Shown in pieces: positions 16,222 to 24,358 of a DNA stretch of 32,500 bases (its first letter is position 1; each line of letters starts with the position of its first letter). Source of the stretch: Symbiodinium natans (taxonomy: Eukaryota > Sar > Dinophyceae > Suessiales > Symbiodiniaceae); NCBI GenBank assembly GCA_905221605.1, contig CAJNDS010001009.1, positions 1 to 32,500 on the forward strand, read 5' to 3'. Below the pieces are notes generated by a model. The model had not been told where the DNA came from. It searched no databases and saw only the letters and a list, made by a program, of their open reading frames with translations. Made by a program: the position numbers and the translations under genes.

Positions 16222-18710
16222 CTGTGCATGTTTTGTTGGAGCAGAGAGCGGTGTCTTTGCTGCTACAGGCGATCCCGGAGACCGAGATCGTTTCCACTCG
16301 AATGTTGGGGTCAGTGATGATATTTTACAAATTGCTGACGGTCTACCAACCAGGTGGAGCAAATGAGCGCAGCACAATGTTGAACTTCTTGGTGCAACCA
16401 TCTCCAGCAACCTCGATCTCAGAGGCCATAAAGGGAGTGCGTCAATGGGCGCAATGGCGTTCCCGATTGAGGGAGTTGAGAGCGGCTGAGCCGGACGCTA
16501 CCTTGCTTATCAAGGGATTGGATGGTTTGTCATCCGCGTTGCTGGCGAAACACCCTACGGTTCATTTCAGAGTGGCATCCTTTCGGGAGAAATTGGGGGT
16601 GGACTACTCGCCGACCTCTGAAACTGCGACACAACTAGCTGAAATGTTGCAGGCAGAGTTTGAACTGCTATTGCATAGTGCTGGTGAACAAGAGGTGAAG
16701 CAGGACTCGGACGCCAAGAAAAGGGCCAGGTTAAATAAGGCCCAAAAGGGAACTGACGAGACAGAGGAGGGTGACAAAGGCAAAGGGAAAGGAAAAAGGT
16801 ACAGCGGAGATGGTGAACGTCCTTTCTGTTGGATATATGGGAAGACCGATGCAGATTGCAAGTTCGGATCCCGCTGCAAATTTCGCCATGACAAAGACTC
16901 CCTTGAGCGAGGAAGATGTTTTGAGTGTGGGGCCGTTGGCCATCTGCAGCCGCAATGTCCATATAAGGATGGTGCAAGTTCCAATGTGGACTCAAATCCT
17001 GAGAGGAGTATATCTAAAGGGAATTCTCCCAAAGGGGGAAAGGGCGGCAAAGGTGCGAAATGGGGAAATGCCAAAAAGGCAGAGGTAGCTGAAGGGGGAG
17101 ATGAGACGGCTAATGCGGGATTGGATAAAGGTTCTGCAAGTCCCTCGTCGCCATCAACGGCCAATCAGGTCCTTGTTGAAGCGAAAGAGGTGCTGAAATC
17201 TATGAAGCTGTCATCAGAACAGTCGGCATCAAACGGGGATCCCAGTATTCGAATGTTATGTGGCTCTGGGCTGCTTCAGCAGGAAGGGAGAGTGGCGTTG
17301 GTGGATACAGCTGCTACGCATCTTGTGCGGACGCTTTTTCCATGGGAATGTTTACCAGACACTACTGTTATGGTGCAAAGCGCGCTTGGTGGTGTGACAA
17401 TGAGGATTACAGAGAAAGGGACGTTGATTAGGGAAGACAATGGGCCCCTGATTATCCCTCTCTGGTTGATTTTGGAGTTTGGGGCGAACCTCACTGTGAT
17501 CAATGGGATGTGTCACGTGGGGGCAAAATCTTCGCTGGACCAGCTCTTGTGGTTTGAACATGGCTGTTTGGTTATGGATTACAAAACAGCTGAAAAAATG
17601 GTTTTGCATGCTGAAGGGCAGCGTGTATCTTGGTCCCATTCTCAATGGAGGAATGGAAGGGCGGACTGTGAAGTCGGTTCGTCGGATGCCACGTTGTTGC
17701 CGAAGCAGGGAGAAGGCCGAGGAGTATGCGTTCTACATGTGGCCAGGGTTTCTGACACCAATGAGTGTTCGGGAATGGGCATGTTGGGCTCGGGAGCATC
17801 ACATCCTCTCAGATCACTTCGTCCTGGAGAACAGCTTCCGCAGCAAAAGGTGTTGGTGTCTTTAGCTGTTGGATCTCGGGAGATGTGTATTACCCCAGGT
17901 GGGACCCTGGTAACTCCTGAAATGGTAGATCCACTAGTGCCAATTGGCAAAGCGAGCGCCTTGGTTGGTCTCAGAGTTCAGTGGCGTGGTGGCAAGTGCA
18001 CAGCCTCACATCCTGTTCTGGGGGAACTTCGCGTTCGTGATCTGAATGGGTGCCCTTGTTTGGAAAAGGAGGTGGCGCTTCAGATCATTGATGAAATGGA
18101 TTGGTGTTCACCAAAGCAAGCATTGAAGGTGGCACGTATGGTTCAAGGGTGTCCGAATACGGACAACGAGGTGGCCGTAAAAGCGTCGTTGCAAAGCGCA
18201 GCGCGGACAGCGTCAGCGCATGAGGAGGAGTTCGTCCAGGCATGTTGGCGATTTCTTCGGTGGTATTATGGGGATATACCAGAAAATATGCTGATGGAGC
18301 TGTTGCCACGTGGAGATATTGCGGCGTTGCCTTTCAACCGTCATAAAAGGAGACGGCTGGCACGAGCAAAAAGGGTGGTGGTACACCTATTTTCGGGAAA
18401 ACAAAAATGGCATTTTCCCAGTCGGGATGTGGAGGTACTGGAGCTGGATTTGACAAAAGGCGGTGACCTACATAATTCGAGCGTCTGGAAGTATCTTCTG
18501 CATCTGGCGGCTGAAGGAAAGGTGGTTGCTGTGGTTGGAGGACCTCCATGCAGGACAGTGTCAAGGTTGAGAGGTGAAGACGGTGGTCCACCTGTATTAC
18601 GCCGGCGCTGTGGGCCTGAACGGTTGGGATTAAAGAGTCTTCCTTGGCCACATCAAGAATTAGCTCAAAAGGATGGTGTTTTACTTCTGAAGATGCTTTT
18701 TCCTATATGA
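16215..18710 (+). CDS. gag capsid end, zinc fingers, protease and N-terminal methyltransferase-like domain
   Basis: Continues gag after the frameshift (LLEQRAVSLLLQAIPETE, then VYQPGGANERSTML). 16826-16888 encodes a CCCH finger (C-x9-C-x5-C-x3-H) and 16915-16960 a CCHC knuckle (CFECGAVGHLQPQC). A Gly/Lys-rich linker leads to the aspartic protease, active site VDTAAT at about 17299-17316, with GANLTVING ~65 residues later. After ~280 residues without recognised motifs come VVVHLFSG (18375-18398) and GGPPCRTVSR (18537-18566), resembling motifs I and IV of C5-cytosine methyltransferases including the catalytic Cys. The frame ends in a spurious TGA at 18708 after a T5 run (18695-18700), where reading shifts. 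Confidence 0.8.
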   Translation, partial: VQTVHVLLEQRAVSLLLQAIPETEIVSTRMLGSVMIFYKLLTVYQPGGANERSTMLNFLVQPSPATSISEAIKGVRQWAQWRSRLRELRAAEPDATLLIKGLDGLSSALLAKHPTVHFRVASFREKLGVDYSPTSETATQLAEMLQAEFELLLHSAGEQEVKQDSDAKKRARLNKAQKGTDETEEGDKGKGKGKRYSGDGERPFCWIYGKTDADCKFGSRCKFRHDKDSLERGRCFECGAVGHLQPQCPYKDGASSNVDSNPERSISKGNSPKGGKGGKGAKWGNAKKAEVAEGGDETANAGLDKGSASPSSPSTANQVLVEAKEVLKSMKLSSEQSASNGDPSIRMLCGSGLLQQEGRVALVDTAATHLVRTLFPWECLPDTTVMVQSALGGVTMRITEKGTLIREDNGPLIIPLWLILEFGANLTVINGMCHVGAKSSLDQLLWFEHGCLVMDYKTAEKMVLHAEGQRVSWSHSQWRNGRADCEVGSSDATLLPKQGEGRGVCVLHVARVSDTNECSGMGMLGSGASHPLRSLRPGEQLPQQKVLVSLAVGSREMCITPGGTLVTPEMVDPLVPIGKASALVGLRVQWRGGKCTASHPVLGELRVRDLNGCPCLEKEVALQIIDEMDWCSPKQALKVARMVQGCPNTDNEVAVKASLQSAARTASAHEEEFVQACWRFLRWYYGDIPENMLMELLPRGDIAALPFNRHKRRRLARAKRVVVHLFSGKQKWHFPSRDVEVLELDLTKGGDLHNSSVWKYLLHLAAEGKVVAVVGGPPCRTVSRLRGEDGGPPVLRRRCGPERLGLKSLPWPHQELAQKDGVLLLKMLFPI

Positions 18711-19140
18711 CGTGGCGGTGCATTCAAGGTGTGGAACTGCTGAAGTCATCAATGGGAGTTCTGTCTTCTTTGGCATGGAAAGCCCTGGGGACCCTGAACT
18801 CATAGGGAAAGATTTCTCTCAGAACGGCAAAACGGTCTTGAGTGCTGAGGATCTGGTGGATGGTTCTCAGGAAGGGTTCTCAAGTCCTACCTTCTGGAGT
18901 TGGCCAGAGGTGAAAAGCTTTTGTGAGCGTTATGGAATGTACGCTGCACATTTTGATCAAGGAGCATTGGGACATGCCCTGGTGAAACCTACGACTTTCC
19001 TGGTGTCTGATATGGAACTATGGGAATCGTTGGAACAGGTTCGCGTGGTTGTTCCGTGGTCGGCAACATTCGCTTCTACCCTGGACAATCCTCTATATGG
19101 GCGCGATGGGCGTTTGGATTGGTTAAAAGAATACGTCACA
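18697..19140 (+). CDS. C-terminal part of the methyltransferase-like domain
   Basis: In the next frame. SVFFGMESPGDPEL (18758-18799) sits where C5-methyltransferase motif VI (ENV region) is expected, and FDQGALGHALVKPTTFLVS (18951-19007) where motif VIII is expected, though the QxRxR signature is not intact. The pattern F-D-Q..G...KPT is one I associate from memory with dinoflagellate copia polyproteins. No target-recognition domain is obvious. The frame runs spuriously to TAA at 19192 after shifting near 19123-19150. Confidence 0.55.
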
Positions 19141-20297
19141 GGTTGGCACAATGGTTGCATGAGAGCGATGCTGAACGGGAAGCTATGGTGTTAAAAAAAG
19201 AAGAACGAGAAGGGACGTTACGGAGGTTGACGACTGAGGAGCGAGCTTTCCGTGACCATTGCCTAAGGGGGCATATTCCTTTCAGACGTGATTGTCAAAT
19301 CTGTGTGTCTGCCGCTGGAAAAGAGCGTCGCCATTTGAGGCGAAAGCATGGGGATGCTTACACTTTATCATTGGACTTAGCGGGTCCATACAAGCGTTCG
19401 AAGGATGCTCACCAGCAGAAGCCACGACACGCTGTTATTGGTGTGTATCAATTTCCAATGTTGGATCCCAATGTGGGTCGCCCTCCAGAAAAGGAGGAAG
19501 ATGCGGATGAGGTGGAAGATCAGGTGGCAGATGATGGTACTGGTGTTGGAGAATGGTTAGGCGATGCAGTCGCGAACTTTGAGGAGGAAGGCTCGGCACC
19601 GGTGGAACCTGCGCCAGTTCTGGAAGCGGAGGTGTTGAAAATTCAAGCTTCTGAGAAATCCTGGAAGGAACTGAAGGACCACTTGACCCAACCTGTCCGT
19701 ATGATCAACTTCGTTATGGTGGAGCCGATTGTGGATAAACAGCAAACAACTGTTTTGTCGGCAGTTCAAAGGATGATGGTGCGCTTGCAGAGACATGGGT
19801 ATCCGGTGTTGAGAATCCACTCAGATCGAGCGGGGGAGTTTGTCAATGCACGCTTCCGGTCCTTTTGTGAAACTCGTCTGATATATAGGACCACTGGTGA
19901 TCCTGGAGTCCCGCAAACAAATGGGCGCGCTGAAGCATGTGTGAAACGTGGTGTCAGGTCGCTCTTAAAGGAGGCGCGACTCGGGCCGGCGTACTGGGCA
20001 CTGGCTGCTCGCCATTGGTCAATGTTACGGTGGCAGAAAGCTGAAAGGGAGTTGGGGTTAAATCCTAAAGCATTGCTTCCTTTTGGTGCTCAGATTCAAG
20101 TCAAACGTCGTCCGTGGGAGTTGCTGGGTCCGGATGGAACAAAGAAAGGTCGGCAATGGGTCGATCGTACGCAGCCTGCGCTTCTTTTGGGTCCATGCGA
20201 TGACCTACCTGGTGGTTATTGGGTGGAAGCTCAAGGGACTGCAAAAGATCCGGATGAACTGGTGTTATTTCCTGCACTACGATTTTTTCCAATATAA
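19125..20297 (+). CDS. Integrase
   Basis: A basic/acidic helix leads into a compact zinc site, H-x4-H-x6-C-x2-C (HCLRGHIPFRRDCQIC, 19257-19304). The DDE core follows: D in SLDLAGP (19374-19376), D in HSDRAGEF (19824-19826), E in GRAEAC (19932-19934). The second D and the E are separated by exactly 35 residues. The first two Asp are 149 residues apart because of an acidic insertion at about 19470-19690 (EKEEDADEVEDQVADD..). PQTNGRAEA is the usual region around the catalytic Glu. The frame exits at a T6 run (20283-20288); TAA at 20295 is spurious. Confidence 0.9.
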   Translation, partial: KRIRHRLAQWLHESDAEREAMVLKKEEREGTLRRLTTEERAFRDHCLRGHIPFRRDCQICVSAAGKERRHLRRKHGDAYTLSLDLAGPYKRSKDAHQQKPRHAVIGVYQFPMLDPNVGRPPEKEEDADEVEDQVADDGTGVGEWLGDAVANFEEEGSAPVEPAPVLEAEVLKIQASEKSWKELKDHLTQPVRMINFVMVEPIVDKQQTTVLSAVQRMMVRLQRHGYPVLRIHSDRAGEFVNARFRSFCETRLIYRTTGDPGVPQTNGRAEACVKRGVRSLLKEARLGPAYWALAARHWSMLRWQKAERELGLNPKALLPFGAQIQVKRRPWELLGPDGTKKGRQWVDRTQPALLLGPCDDLPGGYWVEAQGTAKDPDELVLFPALRFFPI

Positions 20298-21810
20298 AGG
20301 AACCGCCTGAATTGGAGCTGGAAGGGGTGGTAGAAGAACAGGAGCCTTCTCCTCCAGAGCATCGTCTCCAGGGGAAAAAACCGGCGCTTCGGTTTGCTGA
20401 TGAGGAAGGACCTCCTTTACCTCCGCCTCGCGATCCTCCAGTTCGCCATCGGTTGATGGAGAAAAGCCCGGCCTCTTCACTGCGTGGTCATGTGGGCTCC
20501 TTGCGCTTGCTTCGCAAGCGGGGGGAGAGGCCGCCCTTAGAAATTTTCGAGGATGACATGCAGGGTCTGGGGGAGCTGGAAGAAAATGCAGATGTTGAGG
20601 ACAATGTTCCTGGTGATGAGTATTGGCCGACTTGCTGTTCTCCTCATGAAAATGCTTATTTGGTCTGCAAAAGTGAGACTGCTGGGGATGGAACACAGTT
20701 GGAAAAAGAAGAGCAAAAAGCCAAGTCAATGTATGAAAGGTCTATGTATGATTACGTGGACTGCGAGGAGCTTTTGGAAGGGATTGTATACCCAAAGAGG
20801 GTGAATCGAAGAGGTGGTATCAACAATTGGTGCGCAAGTACGCGAGCTCTGGTGTTGGGCCACTATACTCATGGCGGAGTGTGTGGTATCACAAAAGAGA
20901 CTCATCGAAGACCATGGCTATGTCGTTATTTGGCATCATTCGTGAGGCACCACAATCCTTAAGCCAAATTTTCTGCTCTTCAGATCTCATGCAATGCTCC
21001 GGTGTCATTGCATAGGGATAGTCACAATGAAAAGCATTGCTGCAATTATGTGTGTGGCTTTGGTGACTATAAAGATGGTCAGCTGTGGGTTGAGGATGAA
21101 AAGGTTTTAGAGGAAGGAGCTGAAGTGGTGGAGCAATCCTATGGGAAGAAAGTCTTACCTGGAAAATTGGTGGATATCCACTGGAACTTCATGTCGTTCT
21201 TTCCGAGAAAACTGCATGGTCCTATGCCTTGGAAAGGGAACAGGGTATCCTTGACAGGGTACACACCTGTTTTCATGGAGCGTTTGAGCTACAAGGATAG
21301 GTGCTATCTTCTCCAATGCAAGTTTCCTCTTCCGGAACCACAGGCTGAAGAAGGTGGAAAAAGGAAGTGGTTAAAAATGACGTTGAAAGAGACCTCGCTG
21401 GATGACCTTGCAGAAGAAGTCGACTACGCTGTGTTCGAAGCGCATCAATGGGCTCTAGAGGAGCATTTGAGTATTCGACGCCTAATTGCTGAACAGGAAT
21501 GTTGCATCTTGGACGAGTTCCATGGATCGGCCAATGAGTCGAATGAGGAAAAAGGATCAGAGACTAGAGAATGGCTGGTTAAAGCAAAAAGGGCTGAGGA
21601 ACAGCTATCGAAGTTTTTGGTCAAAGCAGCTCAAGTTCAGCAAATGGTACAAGAAAATACCGCGCTTGAGGCAGCGGAGGAGGTTGAGTTCCTGCAAACA
21701 AAAACAATCCCTACACAAGAAGCCATGCAAGAACTGGAAAAGTGGAGGGAATCATTGTCGGACGAGGTGACGTCTTTGGTGAAAGAGTTGGAGGTGGTAG
21801 AACCAAAAAA
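20285..21810 (+). CDS. Linker and 2OG-Fe(II) dioxygenase-like domain (in-frame TAA at 20960)
   Basis: Starts KEPPELELEGVV and runs through a proline/acid-rich linker. From about 20840 a globular domain begins (LVLGHYTHGGVCGITKETHR); the frame meets TAA at 20960-20962 and continues. LHRDSHN gives an H-x-D pair (His 21011, Asp 21017). GQLWVED follows, then FFPRKLHGPMPWKGNRVSL with His at 21215 and Arg at 21242. Spacing HxD - 68 residues - H - 9 residues - R fits the metal and 2-oxoglutarate ligands of the double-stranded beta-helix dioxygenases, a superfamily including AlkB and TET/JBP. After that lie ~170 residues of charged coiled-coil-like helix. Frame shifts at A7 (21805-21811). Confidence 0.6.
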
Positions 21811-21811
21811 A

Positions 21812-22340
21812 CTCAAGAAAAGCTGGACAAATTGGCGGAAGAGCCTAATGCACCGGTGATTGAGTACGTTCCCAGTCTGGTGGTGTTTACCCGGAAGCAA
21901 GGGACAGGGAGGCGACGTGCCCGTATCTGTGCATGTGGAAACTTCATTTCGTCAACGGCAGCTACATAATATGAAGGGCCGAGGTCACTCAGTCGTCACT
22001 CGCTGTACGCTCCAGGTTTAGATTCAACTACATTCAGGTGTCAAGTGAGGCACGCAGCATATATGGTGTGGATCATCGCTGGCTTAGACATTTCAAAAGC
22101 TTTTCTGACGGCGCCGATGAATAGGGCGCAAAGAGAAGGGCGTTTGGTGGTGGTGCAGCCCCCAAGGGCGGCGGTGAAATTGGGTCTTTGCACAAAGGAG
22201 GAGCGGTGGATTGTGAGAAAGGCCTTGTACGGTTTGGCAGAAAGTCCTGCAGCATGGGTGGAGTGGCGAGACCAACGTCTTCAAGGTATGTCTTGGGTGT
22301 CAAAGGATGGACAAGCAATGAGCTTTCAGAGGTCAAAAAG
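21812..22340 (+). CDS. Reverse transcriptase, N-terminal part (in-frame TAA at 21967)
   Basis: Copia-type RT opening: PSLVVFTRKQGTGRRRARIC, then TAA at 21967, then YAPGLDSTTFRCQVRHA and the motif-A region GLDISKAFLTAP with the first catalytic Asp, and RKALYGLAESPAAW, matching the copia LKALYGL..xPxxW block. Reading then shifts twice between 22325 and 22358. Downstream codons in this frame to 22422 are spurious. Confidence 0.85.
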
Positions 22341-22357
22341 CAAGTCTGTTCCTTATT

Positions 22358-23914
22358 ATGGCACAAGAAAAGCCGGAAGGTGCAAGCAAGTTGGTAGGGA
22401 CAATGGGTCTTTACGTGGATGATTTTTTGATGGCTGGGACTATGACAGTGCTCCGGGAGGCCTTGGAACAGATTAGGAAGGAGTGGAAAACTTCTGAACC
22501 CGAGTTCTGTGGTCCAGGCTGCGGTGATGGATTCCTGAAGTTTTTGGGTGTCCAAATCTGGTATCGAAATGGCAGCTTCTTTCTCAACCAGGAGGACTTT
22601 GTGAGAGATTTGCTGAACCGACGAGGGTATCAGATCGATGAAACTGGAAAAGGGAGTAACCTGCCAATGGTGAAAGAAACTCCAGGTGAAGAAGAGGAGG
22701 TGGATATTCCTTCCTTGCGAGCGGCTCAAGGTGCCGTAGGGGAGTTCCTCTGGGTGGCAATCAAAACTCGACCTGATTTGGCTTTCTGCACGAGCCAGTT
22801 GTCTTTGTGGACATCCCGAAGGCCACGATTTGTGGTTAAAAAGGCTGAGGAAGTTTTCCGATACCTTGCTGCAACTCCAACGTTAGGCTTGACGTTCGGA
22901 GCAATCGCAACATGCGAAAAAGAAAGAAATGAGGTGTTGCGTTATGGACGAGGCGTTAAGGTGGTGGAGTCCTACGCGGATGCCAGCTTTGCAGCAGGTG
23001 AAAATGAAAAGAGCCACTCAGGAGCGGTGGTGGTGTGGGGTGACTGTCCAGTGATGTGGGCAACACAAAGACAATCAACGGTGGCTTTAAGTACAGCTGA
23101 AGCTGAATTACATGCGTCCATAGAGGGAGCAACGATGATTCAGTCGTGCACCCCTATAATTGCCGCTTTGGTTGGAACAGGTGAAGAATCGCTGCAAAAA
23201 GTGCTGTATACAGATTCGGTTTCAACGTGCTCGATCATTCAATATCCTGCTGGAAGCTGGAGAACAAGACACCTGAGAATTCGAGCAGCCGGTGTCAGGT
23301 CTCTGGTGGACCGTGGTTATATGGTGATAGCGCACCTTCGCGGTGAGTATATGATCGCTGACCTGTTGACTAAGTTAATGAGTGGACAGGTGTACGCAAA
23401 GCAAAAGGCACTTTGGGGTCTCAGACTGTTGGTTCAAGGAACTGACTTGAAAAAAGCCTCGCTTGCAATGGCGGTCATGATGGTGGCTGCATCTCTGCAA
23501 GGGATGGCAACTGGTGGCGAAGAAGTGTCCACGGCTGGATTCTTTTGCTCAAAAGAAGGGGTGTGCAAGGTCGCCAACACGTCTACGGTGATGGTTCTGG
23601 CTCAAGGTATTGAAATGGTTGTCAACAATTCAGACCTTGTTGCGTGTTTGGTGGCAGCAATTATACTCTGGGAACTGGCATGGTGCCTCTTTCGACGGCT
23701 GTATAAATGGCTGTGGATCAAGAAAGCGGTGGTTATTCCTGCGAGTGCCACTTTGTATACAACAGTGGGTGGGAACTGTATGCACGCAAGCAGTGACTGT
23801 GATGTTCTGCGATATTCACAGCCCAGGGCTAAGACGCTTTGTAAGCATTGCCTCAAGGATGGCTGGGTGGTGAATGCTGAGTTCCTTGGTGAGGAACGGG
23901 CCGCTGGAACGTGA
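22358..23914 (+). CDS. Reverse transcriptase C-terminal part, RNase H and membrane tail
   Basis: LYVDDFLMAG near 22408-22437 is the RT catalytic YVDD box, followed by FLKFLGVQIW and FCTSQLSLWTSRRP thumb-side blocks. RNase H spans about 22965-23375 with YADASFA, LSTAEAELHA, LYTDSVS and MIADLLTKL supplying its acidic residues. The ~170-residue tail is unusual for copia: DLVACLVAAIILWELAW (about 23635-23685) is a likely transmembrane helix followed by a basic stretch (RRLYKWLWIKK), and four Cys later (C..CDV, LCKHC) could bind metal. This is the longest undisturbed segment of pol; TGA at 23912. Confidence 0.85.
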   Translation: MAQEKPEGASKLVGTMGLYVDDFLMAGTMTVLREALEQIRKEWKTSEPEFCGPGCGDGFLKFLGVQIWYRNGSFFLNQEDFVRDLLNRRGYQIDETGKGSNLPMVKETPGEEEEVDIPSLRAAQGAVGEFLWVAIKTRPDLAFCTSQLSLWTSRRPRFVVKKAEEVFRYLAATPTLGLTFGAIATCEKERNEVLRYGRGVKVVESYADASFAAGENEKSHSGAVVVWGDCPVMWATQRQSTVALSTAEAELHASIEGATMIQSCTPIIAALVGTGEESLQKVLYTDSVSTCSIIQYPAGSWRTRHLRIRAAGVRSLVDRGYMVIAHLRGEYMIADLLTKLMSGQVYAKQKALWGLRLLVQGTDLKKASLAMAVMMVAASLQGMATGGEEVSTAGFFCSKEGVCKVANTSTVMVLAQGIEMVVNNSDLVACLVAAIILWELAWCLFRRLYKWLWIKKAVVIPASATLYTTVGGNCMHASSDCDVLRYSQPRAKTLCKHCLKDGWVVNAEFLGEERAAGT

Positions 23915-24071
23915 ATTTTCCAAGTACGAGGTGAAGAAATCCTCAATGGTTAAGGATTCAGCCAATGAGCTGAAGGTTCGTCCTGGATGACGTTAAACCA
24001 TAGTGTGCATTTCAAGCAGCTGGCTGCTGCCTAAATGGCGGTTTTTGGCCAAAGAACGGCATCTCCAATGT

Positions 24072-24091
24072 GTCCTAGGAAATCCTAGGAC
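24072..24091 (+). other. Perfect 9 bp stem-loop beside the polypurine tract
   Basis: GTCCTAGGA-AA-TCCTAGGAC, immediately before the PPT. It could be a structural signal at the 3' end of the element RNA. Confidence 0.6.
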
Positions 24092-24099
24092 AGGGGGAG
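24092..24099 (+). promoter_or_regulatory. Polypurine tract (plus-strand primer)
   Basis: AGGGGGAG, directly abutting the 3' LTR. Position and composition are those of a retroelement PPT. Confidence 0.8.
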
Positions 24100-24320
24100 T
24101 GCGGAGCTGCAACTGGTATTGTAGAAAAGAGTTGGTGATGAGAGTTGAAGGGGTCAATGAACCCGGATATTTTTGGCTCAAGAAACGTGGGCAATGCGCC
24201 CTACGGAAAAGGTGTGTTTGGTTGTGCTTTGGGTTTTGTCTTCGGTTGTTCCAGGGGAATCAAGGGCTTCTGTTGGGGCTGACTGTTTTGTTCCCTGTCC
24301 TCCTTCGGTTGCCCCCCGTA
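24100..24320 (+). repeat. 3' LTR (221 bp)
   Basis: One substitution from the 5' LTR. It follows the polypurine tract without a gap. Confidence 0.95.
24163..24182 (+). promoter_or_regulatory. Spliced-leader-like sequence in the 3' LTR
   Basis: Identical to 14511-14530, at the same LTR offset (bases 64-83). Confidence 0.6.
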
Positions 24321-24325
24321 CCCTA
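24321..24325 (+). repeat. Target-site duplication, right copy (CCCTA)
   Basis: Identical to 14443-14447. Because the target is itself a CCCTAAA repeat, the boundary cannot be proved from the duplication alone, but LTR ends and 5 bp size agree. Confidence 0.85.
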
Positions 24326-24358
24326 AATCCCGAACCCGCAACCTCCAGTCATCCGCAG

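Larger units (their letters stand above)
14448..24320 (+). mobile_element. Ty1/copia LTR retrotransposon, 9873 bp, with methyltransferase-like and dioxygenase-like domains
   Basis: Two 221 bp LTRs (TG..TA ends) differ only at 14489 (G) versus 24141 (A). The element is flanked by the duplication CCCTA. A primer site directly follows the 5' LTR and a polypurine tract directly precedes the 3' LTR. Domain order is gag, protease, C5-MTase-like, integrase, 2OG-Fe(II)-like, RT, RNase H, membrane tail; integrase before RT defines copia. Pol lies in several frames. Frameshifts fall near 16205-16222, 18695-18700, 19123-19150, 20283-20288 (T6), 21805-21811 (A7), 22325-22345 and 22355, with TAA codons at 20960 and 21967. 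As written it cannot make an intact polyprotein, although near-identical LTRs mean recent insertion. Confidence 0.95.

Noticed and set aside
16200-16225. Programmed ribosomal frameshift in gag
   Set aside because: It lies inside the capsid domain rather than between gag and pol, and similar breaks occur throughout pol, so an indel is more likely.
15155-16410. Minus-strand ORFs of 60-190 aa across gag and pol (e.g. 16604-17164, 22073-22729)
   Set aside because: They are antisense shadows of the retroelement coding frame with no start context or recognised domain.
20960-20962. Stop-codon readthrough or a TAA-recoding genetic code
   Set aside because: TAA also ends many exon-like frames normally, and the element has other lesions; two in-frame TAA in one broken element do not support recoding.
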